From contig NZ_LACC01000029.1 of assembly GCF_000967965.1 (NCBI RefSeq), positions 33,057 to 97,056 of the forward strand: DNA of 64,000 nucleotides, read 5' to 3'. This DNA is from Pseudomonas fluorescens (GTDB lineage Bacteria; Pseudomonadota; Gammaproteobacteria; Pseudomonadales; Pseudomonadaceae). Shown piece by piece: positions 53,165-61,510 of this stretch. A program made the position numbers and the translations under genes. The notes below the pieces were generated by a model. It worked only from the letters and a program-made list of their open reading frames with translations. It was not told the DNA's origin and searched no databases. Every line of letters begins with the position of its first letter. The stretch's first letter is position 1.

Positions 53165-54541
53165 ATGAAAATCATCATCCTCGGAGCAGGGCAGGTCGGC
53201 GGTTCGCTGGCGGAACACCTGGCCAGCGAAGCCAACGACATCACCGTGGTCGACACCGATGGCGAACGCCTGCGCGATCTCGGCGACCGCCTGGACATCC
53301 GCACCGTACAAGGTCGCGGCTCATTCCCGACCGTGTTGCGCCAGGCCGGAGCGGATGACGCCGACATGCTGGTCGCCGTGACCAACAGCGACGAAACCAA
53401 CATGGTCGCCTGCCAGGTCGCCCACACCCTGTTCCACACTCCAACCAAGATCGCCCGGGTGCGCGAAGCCGCGTACCTGACCCGCGAAGAGCAATTGTTC
53501 CAGAACGAAGCGATTCCGGTGGACGTGCTGATCAGCCCCGAACAAGTGGTTACCAACTACATCAAGCGCCTGATCCAGCATCCCGGCGCCTTGCAGGTAA
53601 TCGACTTCGCCGAAGGCAAGGCGCAACTGGTGGCAGTGCGGGCTTACTACGGCGGGCCGCTGGTGGGCCAGCAACTACGGCAATTGCGTGAACACATGCC
53701 GAACGTGGAAACCCGCGTCGCGGCGATTTTCCGTCGTGACCGGCCGATCCTGCCCCAGGGCGACACGGTGATCGAGGCCGACGACGAAGTATTTTTCATC
53801 GCCGCCAAGGCGAACATTCGCGCGGTGATGAGCGAAATGCGCCGTCTCGATGAGACCTACAAACGCATCGTCATCGCCGGTGGCGGGCAGATCGGCGAGC
53901 GCCTGGCCGAGGCCATCGAAAGCCGTTATCAGGTAAAGATCATCGAGATGAATCCGGCACGCTGCCGTCATCTCTCAGACCACCTCGACAGCACCGTGGT
54001 GTTGCAAGGCAGCGCCTCGGACCGCGACCTGCTGATGGAAGAGAACATTGCCGACGCCGACCTTTTCCTGGCCCTGACCAACGACGACGAAGCCAACATC
54101 ATGTCGTCGCTGCTGGCCAAGCGCCTGGGTGCGAAGAAGGTGATGACCATCATCAACAACCCGGCCTATGTCGATCTGATCCAGGGCGGCGACATCGACA
54201 TCGCCATCAGCCCGCAACTGGCGACCATCGGCACCTTGCTGGCCCACGTGCGCCGAGGCGACATCGTCAGCGTGCACTCACTGCGCCGGGGCGCGGCAGA
54301 AGCCATCGAGGCGATTGCCCATGGCGATGCGAAATCGAGCAAGGTGATCGGCAAGGCCATCGAAAACATCGGCCTGCCGCCGGGCACTACCATTGGTGCG
54401 ATTATCCGCGACGAAGAAGTGATCATCGCCCACGATGACACCGTGATCGAAGCGGGCGACCATGTGATTCTGTTCCTTGTGGATAAAAAACATATTCGCG
54501 ATGTGGAGAAGCTGTTCCATGTGGGGTTGAGCTTCTTCTGA
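53165..54541 (+). CDS. trkA: Trk potassium uptake NAD-binding subunit
   Basis: Cytosolic gating subunit of TrkH/TrkG potassium channels. 458 residues with two tandem TrkA-N + TrkA-C halves; nucleotide loops are GAGQVGGSLAEHL (N half) and GGGQIGERLAEAI (second half). The start MKIIILGAGQVGG matches the family. Last gene of def-fmt-rsmB-trkA; a REP pair follows. Confidence 0.96.
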   Translation: MKIIILGAGQVGGSLAEHLASEANDITVVDTDGERLRDLGDRLDIRTVQGRGSFPTVLRQAGADDADMLVAVTNSDETNMVACQVAHTLFHTPTKIARVREAAYLTREEQLFQNEAIPVDVLISPEQVVTNYIKRLIQHPGALQVIDFAEGKAQLVAVRAYYGGPLVGQQLRQLREHMPNVETRVAAIFRRDRPILPQGDTVIEADDEVFFIAAKANIRAVMSEMRRLDETYKRIVIAGGGQIGERLAEAIESRYQVKIIEMNPARCRHLSDHLDSTVVLQGSASDRDLLMEENIADADLFLALTNDDEANIMSSLLAKRLGAKKVMTIINNPAYVDLIQGGDIDIAISPQLATIGTLLAHVRRGDIVSVHSLRRGAAEAIEAIAHGDAKSSKVIGKAIENIGLPPGTTIGAIIRDEEVIIAHDDTVIEAGDHVILFLVDKKHIRDVEKLFHVGLSFF

Positions 54542-54567
54542 GGTTTTGCAGCGACTGCACTGGCCCC

Positions 54568-54632
54568 ATCGCGAGCAGGCTCGCTCCTACATTTGGAATG
54601 CATTCCCCTGTAGGAGTGAGCCTGCTCGCGAT
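54568..54632. repeat. REP inverted pair
   Basis: ATCGCGAGCAGGCTCGCTCCTACA is mirrored by TGTAGGAGTGAGCCTGCTCGCGAT, with one mismatch, around a 17-base spacer. The arms are in the opposite order to the other REPINs (tails inward), so the pair could fold into one long hairpin. It lies just after trkA. Confidence 0.8.
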
Positions 54633-54688
54633 AGCAATTTCACTGGAATCCATCAACCCCTGATTCACCTCTATCAAGGAATCCACTG

Positions 54689-55003
54689 ATGATCGAATCC
54701 CTGGAAAAAATGCTCGCCAAGGGTGTGGATAACTCATTGCTGCGCTTCGGCCTGGGCAAGGGCTATCTGGATCTGGGGGAAAACGCCAAGGCTGCGGAGC
54801 ATTTCCAACGCTGCGTCGAATTCGATCCGAAGTATTCAGCGGCGTGGAAACTACTGGGCAAGGCCCATTTGGCGCTGGCGGACTTTACGGCCGCGCGGCA
54901 GGCCTGGGAGCAAGGCCTGGAAGCTGCTCGCGGCCATGGCGACAAGCAGGCCGAGAAGGAAATGACGGTGTTCCTGAAGAAGCTTGAGCGTCAGGCTCAC
55001 TGA
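54689..55003 (+). CDS. Small TPR protein
   Basis: 104 residues made of two or three TPR helices (LGKGYLDLGENAKAAEHFQRC, AWKLLGKAHLALADFTAARQAWEQGL). No signal peptide. Such proteins mediate protein-protein contacts; partner unknown. GGAATCC precedes the ATG. Single gene, converging with the PilZ gene. Confidence 0.85.
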   Translation: MIESLEKMLAKGVDNSLLRFGLGKGYLDLGENAKAAEHFQRCVEFDPKYSAAWKLLGKAHLALADFTAARQAWEQGLEAARGHGDKQAEKEMTVFLKKLERQAH

Positions 55004-55243
55004 TCAGAGATAACGCAAACCGATACCCTCGGCATCCACCAGCACCACTTCCATGCGTACCCGCGGCGCGCCTGTGGGTAATTCCTGCACCTGACCGTAT
55101 ACCACCGCCCCCCGGGGCAGCGCCGACAGTTGCGGATGCTTGACGTAAACACCAGTGGTAGACAGGTTGCGCGTCTGCCCCAGGCAATCGCCAAAGCTTT
55201 CGTGACTGATCTTGATGCGCAATGACTTGCGGTGTTCGGACAT
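55004..55243 (-). CDS. PilZ domain protein
   Basis: 79 residues, one PilZ domain. The N-terminal RKSLRIKI and later GQTRNLSTTGVYVK match the family layout, but the c-di-GMP residues (RxxxR and DxSxxG) are partly changed: RNLSTTGVYV has N in place of Asp. c-di-GMP binding is therefore uncertain. I chose ATG 55243. It abuts the TPR gene stop. Two DnaA-box-like sequences lie just upstream. Confidence 0.8.
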   Translation of the reverse strand: MSEHRKSLRIKISHESFGDCLGQTRNLSTTGVYVKHPQLSALPRGAVVYGQVQELPTGAPRVRMEVVLVDAEGIGLRYL

Positions 55244-55267
55244 CTTCTGCGCCCTTGAATGAACGGT

Positions 55268-55299
55268 TGTGGATAACCCCAAGTCCAGGGTTATCCACA
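55268..55299. promoter_or_regulatory. Inverted pair of DnaA boxes
   Basis: TGTGGATAA at 55268 and TTATCCACA at 55291 are perfect DnaA-box consensus sequences in inverted orientation, 14 bases apart, between the PilZ gene and the acyltransferase gene. Single copies of TTATCCACA occur at several other sites in the window. Function unknown; it may titrate DnaA or regulate the PilZ gene. Confidence 0.6.
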
Positions 55300-55315
55300 G
55301 ATCATGCCAATTGAA

Positions 55316-56203
55316 TCAATACCAACGCTCTTCACCCGGTGGACGCTTCTTGAAGCGCTTCATGCTCCACATGTACTGGCTCGGATACGCCCGCACATAG
55401 CGCTCGACCACTTTACTCATGGCCGCACAGGACTCCGCCGTATCGGTGCTGTACATGGCCTCTGGCGCGGCTTCAAGGATCACTTTGTAGCCTGAACCAT
55501 CCGGCAGGCGCAGGGCGTGCAGGAACACGCCGACTGCTTTGCCGCCGGCCAGCATGTTGGGCACGAACTTGCTGGTCAGTGCCTGGGTGGCGAAGAACGG
55601 CACGAAGATCCCGGCGGATTCGGACGGTTCCGGGTCAGCGGGAATGCCCACTGCACCACCTTTGCGCACTTCCTTGATGACGCTGAGGATGCCTTCCTTG
55701 GTGGAAGCGGCGACCTTGTTACCCAACTGCACCCGCTGCTTTTGCAGCAATTCATCCACCGCCTTCAACTTCGGCGGACGATAGAAAATGATCGGTTTGC
55801 ACTGACTGCAATAGAAGTGGTTCAGCACCTCCCAGTTGCCCAGGTGGCTGGTGATGCCGACCACGCCTTTGCCGGAGGCAAGGGCGTCCTTCAATATGTC
55901 GAGGCCTTCGACCTCGCGCACCAGGTCGATGGAGCGCTGGGCCGGCCAGATCCAGGCGCAGGCGCTTTCGGTCAGTGACTTGCCGATGTCCTTAAGGCTC
56001 TGTCCGACTAAACGTTCGCGCTCGACGGGGTCCATGTCCGGAAAGCACTTGGACAGATTGATCCGCACCACGTCGCGGGAACGGTTCGGGGTTTTCCACA
56101 TGACCCAGCCAATCGCCGAGCCCACGGCCTGCACGGCCCGCCACGGAAGCAGGGCAAACAGCCGCAGAGCGCCTACCAGCAAGGCGCCTTTCAACTTATC
56201 CAC
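55316..56203 (-). CDS. Lipid A lauroyl/myristoyl acyltransferase (HtrB-like)
   Basis: 295 residues, LpxL/HtrB family inner-membrane acyltransferase that adds a secondary acyl chain to lipid A. N-terminal hydrophobic stretch, then motif LGNWEVLNHFY with the HxxxxE-type catalytic site (TSHLGNWE) and DPEPSESAGIFVPFF. Matches the position of HtrB2 (PA0011) beside tag and glyQ, so the htrB2 name is likely. Start MDKLKGALLVGALRLF. Confidence 0.88.
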   Translation of the reverse strand: MDKLKGALLVGALRLFALLPWRAVQAVGSAIGWVMWKTPNRSRDVVRINLSKCFPDMDPVERERLVGQSLKDIGKSLTESACAWIWPAQRSIDLVREVEGLDILKDALASGKGVVGITSHLGNWEVLNHFYCSQCKPIIFYRPPKLKAVDELLQKQRVQLGNKVAASTKEGILSVIKEVRKGGAVGIPADPEPSESAGIFVPFFATQALTSKFVPNMLAGGKAVGVFLHALRLPDGSGYKVILEAAPEAMYSTDTAESCAAMSKVVERYVRAYPSQYMWSMKRFKKRPPGEERWY

Positions 56204-56243
56204 AGGTCACTCCTGATTTTGTGCTGTGCGCGAGGCGGCCATT

Positions 56244-56801
56244 CTAACCGCCGTTCGCCAACTGCGCGTAGCGGTCGCAGTCCCGGGTGTGATCCATGAC
56301 CATGCCCGAGGCCTGCATCAGCGCGTAGCAAATGGTCGGCCCGACGAACGTGAAACCGGCTTTTTTCAAGCCTTTGCTCATTTCCACGGCGGTCGGCGTC
56401 ACGGCCGGGACTTCGCTGCGATCCTTGAAATGATTGATCACAGGCGTGCCACCGACGAACGACCAGAGAAACGCCACCGGGTCCTCCAGCGCCAGCCAGG
56501 CCTGGGCATTGCGCCGGGCCGCATTGAGCTTGAGGCGGTTGCGGATGATGCCGGGATCGAGCATCAACTCGTCGATTTCAGCATCGCTCATCTGCGCCAC
56601 GCGCTGGACATCAAAACCGAACATCACCTGGCGATAATGCTCGCGTTTGCGCAGCACAGTGATCCAGGAAAGCCCGGCCTGGAACCCTTCGAGCAAAAGC
56701 AACTCGAACAAACCCTGCGCATCGCGTAGCGGCGTGCCCCACTCCTGATCGTGATATGCCATGTACAGCGGATCTTCTGAACACCAAAAGCAGCGTGGCA
56801 T
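56244..56801 (-). CDS. tag: DNA-3-methyladenine glycosylase I
   Basis: Removes 3-methyladenine from DNA. 185 residues; zinc-binding N terminus RCFWCSEDPLYMAYHDQEWG (C4) and the C-terminal HTRDC (His, Cys) as ligands. Helix-hairpin-helix fold expected. ATG 56801 has TGGAG upstream; the longer in-frame reading antisense to glyQ is not real. Divergent from glyQ across about 80 bases. Confidence 0.94.
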   Translation of the reverse strand: MPRCFWCSEDPLYMAYHDQEWGTPLRDAQGLFELLLLEGFQAGLSWITVLRKREHYRQVMFGFDVQRVAQMSDAEIDELMLDPGIIRNRLKLNAARRNAQAWLALEDPVAFLWSFVGGTPVINHFKDRSEVPAVTPTAVEMSKGLKKAGFTFVGPTICYALMQASGMVMDHTRDCDRYAQLANGG

Positions 56802-56882
56802 AAGGCTCCAGGGGGCGTGCGCAGCAATGAATCGGGTATACTCCCGCTCTTTAAATCGCAGCCCAAGAAACAGGTGAATTTC

Positions 56883-57836
56883 GTGAGCCAGCCTACGCCA
56901 GCCGTGCGTACCTTCCAAGACTTGATCCTCGCCCTCCAGCAATACTGGGCCGAGCAAGGTTGTGTGGTACTTCAGCCCTACGATATGGAAGTAGGCGCCG
57001 GCACTTTCCACACCGCAACGTTCCTGCGCGCCATCGGCCCGGAAACCTGGAACGCTGCCTACGTGCAGCCAAGCCGCCGTCCGACTGACGGCCGCTACGG
57101 CGAAAACCCGAACCGTCTGCAGCACTACTACCAGTTCCAGGTGGTCCTGAAGCCGAACCCGGACAACTTCCAGGAACTGTACCTGGGCTCCCTCAAGCAT
57201 GTCGGCCTGGACCCGCTGGTCCACGACATCCGCTTCGTCGAAGACAACTGGGAATCGCCGACCCTCGGCGCCTGGGGTCTGGGCTGGGAAGTCTGGCTCA
57301 ACGGCATGGAAGTGACCCAGTTCACCTACTTCCAGCAAGCGGGCGGCATCGAGTGCTATCCAGTGACCGGCGAGATCACCTACGGTCTCGAGCGTCTGGC
57401 CATGTACCTGCAAGGCGTGGACTCGGTCTACGACCTGGTCTGGGCTGACGGTCCGTTCGGCAAAGTGACCTACGGCGACGTGTTCCACCAGAACGAAGTG
57501 GAGCAGTCCACTTACAACTTCGAACACGCCAACGTCGACAAGCTGTTCGAACTGTTCGATTTCTACGAAAGCGAAGCCAAGCGCCTGATCGAACTCGACC
57601 AGCCGCTGCCGTTGCCGAGCTACGAAATGGTGTTGAAGGCTTCCCACACCTTCAACCTGCTGGATGCGCGCCGGGCAATCTCGGTGACCGCGCGTCAGCA
57701 ATACATCCTGCGTGTACGCACCCTGGCGCGTTCCGTTGCGCAAGCCTACCTGCTGGCTCGCGCCAAGCTGGGCTTCCCGATGGCGACCCCGGACCTGCGT
57801 GATGAAGTACTGGCCAAGCTGGAGGCTGCACAATGA
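56883..57836 (+). CDS. glyQ: Glycyl-tRNA synthetase alpha subunit
   Basis: Catalytic subunit of the alpha2beta2 glycyl-tRNA synthetase. 317 residues. Class II motifs are in the conserved body (GCVVLQPYDMEVGAGTFH, NPNRLQHYYQFQVVLKP, GWEVWLNGMEVTQFTYFQQ). I chose GTG 56883 after CAGGTGAATTTC because it gives the family start SQPTPAVRTFQDLIL; an ATG at 56817 would add unmatched residues. Overlaps glyS by four bases. Confidence 0.96.
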   Translation: MSQPTPAVRTFQDLILALQQYWAEQGCVVLQPYDMEVGAGTFHTATFLRAIGPETWNAAYVQPSRRPTDGRYGENPNRLQHYYQFQVVLKPNPDNFQELYLGSLKHVGLDPLVHDIRFVEDNWESPTLGAWGLGWEVWLNGMEVTQFTYFQQAGGIECYPVTGEITYGLERLAMYLQGVDSVYDLVWADGPFGKVTYGDVFHQNEVEQSTYNFEHANVDKLFELFDFYESEAKRLIELDQPLPLPSYEMVLKASHTFNLLDARRAISVTARQQYILRVRTLARSVAQAYLLARAKLGFPMATPDLRDEVLAKLEAAQ

Positions 57837-59887
57837 GTGCTCTGGATTTTCTGGTTGAACTGGGCACTGAAGAACTGCCACCCAAAGCCCTGAACACCCT
57901 GGCCGAGGCGTTCCTCGCCGGTATCGACAAGGGCCTGCAAGCTGCCGGCCTGAACTACGAGAGCAAAACCGTCTACGCCGCGCCGCGCCGCCTGGCCGTG
58001 CTGATCACCGCACTGGCCACCCAGCAGCCGGATCGCAGCATCAACCTCGACGGCCCGCCACGCCAGGCCGCGTTCGATGCCGAAGGCAACCCGACCCAAG
58101 CGGCACTGGGCTTTGCCAAGAAGTGCGGCGTCGACCTGAGCGAAATCGATCAGAGCGGCCCGAAACTGCGCTACAGCCAGAGCATCGCCGGCAAGGCGAC
58201 CGCGAGCCTGCTGCCGACCATCGTCGAAGATTCCCTGAACGATCTGCCGATCCCGAAACGCATGCGTTGGGGTGCGCGCAAGGAAGAGTTCGTTCGTCCG
58301 ACCCAGTGGCTGGTGATGCTGCTCGGTGACCAGGTCATCGACTGCACCATCCTCGCCCAGAAGGCCGGCCGCGACTCCCGTGGCCACCGCTTCCATCACC
58401 CGGAAAACGTGCGCATCGGTTCGCCGTCCAGCTACCTGGCCGACCTGCGTGCCGCCTACGTGCTGGCCGACGCCAACGAGCGTCGCGAGATCATCAGCAA
58501 GCGCACCGAAGAGCTGGCCACCCGCCAGGAAGGCACGGCAATCGTTCCGCCAGCCCTGCTCGATGAAGTGACCGCGCTGGTCGAATGGCCGGTGCCGCTG
58601 GTGTGCTCGTTCGAGGAGCGCTTCCTCGACGTGCCGCAGGAAGCCCTGATCACTACCATGCAGGACAATCAGAAATATTTCTGCCTGCTGGATGCCGACG
58701 GCAAGTTGCTGCCACGTTTCATTACCGTGGCCAACATCGAGAGCAAAGATCCACAGCAGATCATCGCCGGTAACGAGAAAGTGGTTCGCCCACGCCTGAC
58801 CGACGCCGAGTTCTTCTTCAAGCAAGACAAGAAGCAGAAGCTCGAAGACTTCAACCTGCGCCTGCAGAACGTGGTGTTCCAGGAGAAACTCGGCAGCGTC
58901 TACGACAAGGCCGAACGCGTTTCCAAGCTCGCCGCGTTCATCGCTCAGCGCATCGGCGGCAACACTGCGTGGGCAGCCCGTGCGGGCCTGCTGTCGAAGT
59001 GCGACCTGTCGACCGAGATGGTCGGCGAGTTCCCGGAGATGCAAGGTGTCGCCGGTTACTACTACGCCCTCAACGACGGCGAGCCGGAAGATGTCGCACT
59101 GGCGCTGAACGAGCAGTACATGCCGCGCGGTGCCGGCGCTGAGTTGCCGAGCACTCTGACCGGTGCGGCCGTGGCCATCGCCGACAAGCTCGACACCCTC
59201 GTGGGTATCTTCGGTATCGGCATGCTGCCGACCGGCAGCAAAGACCCGTACGCCCTGCGCCGTGCCGCACTGGGTGTGTTGCGTATCCTGATCGAGAAGC
59301 AACTGGATCTGGACCTGAACGACGCGGTGGCCTTCGCTGTGAATGCATTCGGGACCAAGGTCAAGGCTGCCGGCCTGAACGAATCGGTGCTGGAGTTCAT
59401 CTTCGACCGCCTGCGTGCCCGTTACGAAGACGAAGGCGTCGATGTTGCGACCTACCTGTCGGTACGTGCCCTGAAGCCAGGCTCGGCCCTGGACTTCGAC
59501 CAGCGCGTGCAAGCGGTACAGGCTTTCCGCAAACTGCCGGAAGCTGCCGCCCTGGCCGCCGTGAACAAGCGCGTGTCGAACTTGCTGAGCAAGGTCGAAG
59601 GCTCCGTTCCGACAGTCGTGGAAGCCAAGTACTTCGACAACGCCAACGAGTTCTCCCTGTACTCGGCGATCCAGCAGGCTGACCAGGCTGTACAGCCAAT
59701 GGCCGCCTCGCGTCAGTACAGCGAATCCCTGGCACGCCTGGCTGCACTGCGCGAGCCGGTGGATGCGTTCTTCGAAGCCGTGATGGTCAACGCGGAGGAC
59801 GCAAAAGTCCGCGCCAACCGTTATGCGTTGCTGGCGCGCCTGCGTGGTTTGTTCCTCGGCGTCGCCGACATTTCGCTGCTGGGTTGA
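57833..59887 (+). CDS. glyS: Glycyl-tRNA synthetase beta subunit
   Basis: tRNA-binding subunit of the glycyl-tRNA synthetase. 684 residues, normal length. Conserved start FLVELGTEELPPKALNTL and HD-like/anticodon-binding C terminus (RLAALREPVDAFFEAVMVNAEDAKVRANRYALL). Starts in the glyQ stop (ATGA). gmhB follows ten bases after its stop. Confidence 0.97.
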   Translation: MSALDFLVELGTEELPPKALNTLAEAFLAGIDKGLQAAGLNYESKTVYAAPRRLAVLITALATQQPDRSINLDGPPRQAAFDAEGNPTQAALGFAKKCGVDLSEIDQSGPKLRYSQSIAGKATASLLPTIVEDSLNDLPIPKRMRWGARKEEFVRPTQWLVMLLGDQVIDCTILAQKAGRDSRGHRFHHPENVRIGSPSSYLADLRAAYVLADANERREIISKRTEELATRQEGTAIVPPALLDEVTALVEWPVPLVCSFEERFLDVPQEALITTMQDNQKYFCLLDADGKLLPRFITVANIESKDPQQIIAGNEKVVRPRLTDAEFFFKQDKKQKLEDFNLRLQNVVFQEKLGSVYDKAERVSKLAAFIAQRIGGNTAWAARAGLLSKCDLSTEMVGEFPEMQGVAGYYYALNDGEPEDVALALNEQYMPRGAGAELPSTLTGAAVAIADKLDTLVGIFGIGMLPTGSKDPYALRRAALGVLRILIEKQLDLDLNDAVAFAVNAFGTKVKAAGLNESVLEFIFDRLRARYEDEGVDVATYLSVRALKPGSALDFDQRVQAVQAFRKLPEAAALAAVNKRVSNLLSKVEGSVPTVVEAKYFDNANEFSLYSAIQQADQAVQPMAASRQYSESLARLAALREPVDAFFEAVMVNAEDAKVRANRYALLARLRGLFLGVADISLLG

Positions 59888-59897
59888 GGGACTGCTG

Positions 59898-60431
59898 TTG
59901 AAACTGCTGATTCTCGATCGGGACGGAGTGATCAATTACGACTCCGACGCTTACATCAAGTCGGTGGAGGAGTGGGTTCCGCTCCCCGGTTCGATCGAAG
60001 CCATCGCGCAGTTGAGCAAGGCCGGCTGGACGGTAGCGGTCGCTACCAACCAGTCGGGCATCGCTCGCGGCTATTACGACCTCGCCACCCTGGATGCCAT
60101 GCACGAGCGCTTGCGCGCGCTGGTGGCGGAGCAGGGCGGTGAAGTCGGGCTGATCGTCTACTGCCCCCACGGGCCGGACGAAGGCTGCGATTGCCGCAAG
60201 CCGAAACCCGGGATGTTGAAAACCATCGCCGCTCATTACAACGTGTCGCCGACCAATCTCTGGTTCGTCGGCGACAGCCTTGGTGACCTGGAAGCCGCCA
60301 AAGCCGTCGATTCACAGCCAGTTTTAGTAAAGACCGGGAAAGGCGAAAAGACTTTGGGCAAGACCCTACCGGTAGGCACATTGATTTTTGACGATCTGGC
60401 GGCGATTGCCGCAGAACTTATCCACAATTAG
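59898..60431 (+). CDS. gmhB: D-glycero-beta-D-manno-heptose 1,7-bisphosphate 7-phosphatase
   Basis: HAD phosphatase of ADP-heptose synthesis for LPS core. 177 residues. Motif I is DRDG (D7, D9); zinc loop CPHGPDEGCDC (C89, H91, C97, C99) followed by RKPKPG; motif IV is VGDSLGDLEAA. It begins with TTG at 59898, with GAGG about nine bases upstream; no ATG is suitable. Likely co-transcribed with glyQS. Confidence 0.93.
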   Translation: MKLLILDRDGVINYDSDAYIKSVEEWVPLPGSIEAIAQLSKAGWTVAVATNQSGIARGYYDLATLDAMHERLRALVAEQGGEVGLIVYCPHGPDEGCDCRKPKPGMLKTIAAHYNVSPTNLWFVGDSLGDLEAAKAVDSQPVLVKTGKGEKTLGKTLPVGTLIFDDLAAIAAELIHN

Positions 60432-60514
60432 AGTGCTTCTGAAATTCCTGATAAAGGATCCATCAGGAGTGCGCTTTATACAGGCGGGCAATGCCCGCAA
60501 CGGTAAACGTCACC

Positions 60515-61294
60515 ATGTCGATATTGCAGGCCATCAGAACCTTCCTCTTTTACCTGCTGCTGGGCACCAGTTCCTTGCTGTGGTGCAGCCTGAGTTTTTT
60601 TATCGCGCCGTTTTTGCCTTTCAAGGCGCGTTATCGCTTCATCAACGTGTATTGGTGCCGCTGCGCCCTATGGCTGAGCAAAGTGTTTCTGGGTATCCGT
60701 TACGAAGTGAAAGGTGCCGAGAACGTACCTGAACAGCCTTGCGTCATTCAGTCGAACCACCAGAGCACGTGGGAGACGTTCTTTCTCTCTGCTTACTTTT
60801 CACCGCTGAGCCAGGTGCTCAAACGTGAATTGCTCTATGTGCCGTTCTTCGGTTGGGCCATGGCCATGCTGCGACCGATCGCCATCGATCGCGACAACCC
60901 GAAAGCCGCACTCAAGCATGTTGCGAAGAAGGGCGATGAATTGCTCAAGGACAATGTCTGGGTGCTGATCTTCCCTGAAGGCACGCGCGTTCCTTTCGGC
61001 ACCGTCGGAAAGTTCTCGCGCGGTGGCAGCGCCTTGGCGGTCAATGCCGAATTGCCGGTGCTGCCGATTGCGCACAACGCAGGCAAGTTCTGGCCGAAAA
61101 CCGGTTGGGTGAAGAAGCAGGGCGTCATCACTGTGATCATTGGCAAGCCGATGTATGCCGCAGGCACCGGACCGCGAGCCATTGCTGAATTGAACGACCG
61201 GGTCCAGGCGTGGAACGAGCAGATGCAACGGGAAATGGGCTCGCTGCCACCGGCTCCGCAAGCGCCGGTTTCAAACGATCAGGTGGCTGTCTGA
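60515..61294 (+). CDS. 1-acyl-sn-glycerol-3-phosphate acyltransferase (LptA-like)
   Basis: 259-residue PlsC-family acyltransferase; one or two N-terminal helices (LFYLLLGTSSLLWCSLSFFI) then motif NHQSTWE (H82, E87) and FPEGTR (153-158). The HX4 motif ends in Glu, not the common Asp, as in P. aeruginosa PA0005. Predicted to make phosphatidic acid from lysophosphatidate. ATG 60515 gives the family start MSILQAIRTF. 84 bases after gmhB. Confidence 0.88.
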   Translation: MSILQAIRTFLFYLLLGTSSLLWCSLSFFIAPFLPFKARYRFINVYWCRCALWLSKVFLGIRYEVKGAENVPEQPCVIQSNHQSTWETFFLSAYFSPLSQVLKRELLYVPFFGWAMAMLRPIAIDRDNPKAALKHVAKKGDELLKDNVWVLIFPEGTRVPFGTVGKFSRGGSALAVNAELPVLPIAHNAGKFWPKTGWVKKQGVITVIIGKPMYAAGTGPRAIAELNDRVQAWNEQMQREMGSLPPAPQAPVSNDQVAV

Positions 61295-61423
61295 GATTCT
61301 GTGGATAACCTGTGTACCGTTTCATCGAAAAACGTCGTTTATTGCACGTAACTTTATGATTTTTTTATATATTTCTTAGAATGATAAAAACCATAAAAAC
61401 GTGCATAAGTTTTTTTTGGACGT

Positions 61424-61454
61424 AAAAAAACCGGCTGATATAGCCGGTTTTTTT
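61424..61454. terminator. Rho-independent terminator
   Basis: A-run, stem ACCGGCT...AGCCGGT, T-run; symmetrical, so it can end both the acyltransferase transcript and the convergent kinase transcript. The 216-base gap (61295-61510) is AT-rich and has no gene. Confidence 0.9.
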
Positions 61455-61510
61455 ATGCCCGGAACAATTGCTGACTTCCGTTATGACGGAGCGACCTGAA
61501 TCACTCGCGT

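Noticed and set aside
56802..57881. N-terminal extension of tag running through glyQ
   Set aside because: The in-frame extension is antisense to glyQ. The tag family starts at the zinc motif near 56801, with a ribosome site just upstream.
57746..59935. 729-codon open frame antisense to glyS
   Set aside because: It is a shadow of the high-GC glyS gene, with no family features, and spans the glyS-gmhB junction. glyS on the plus strand matches its family from end to end.
55268..61315. Cluster of TTATCCACA sequences as the replication origin
   Set aside because: They are spread out, mostly one per gene gap; there is no tight array of boxes with an AT-rich unwinding element and no dnaA gene in the window. 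The origin is probably near, but outside.
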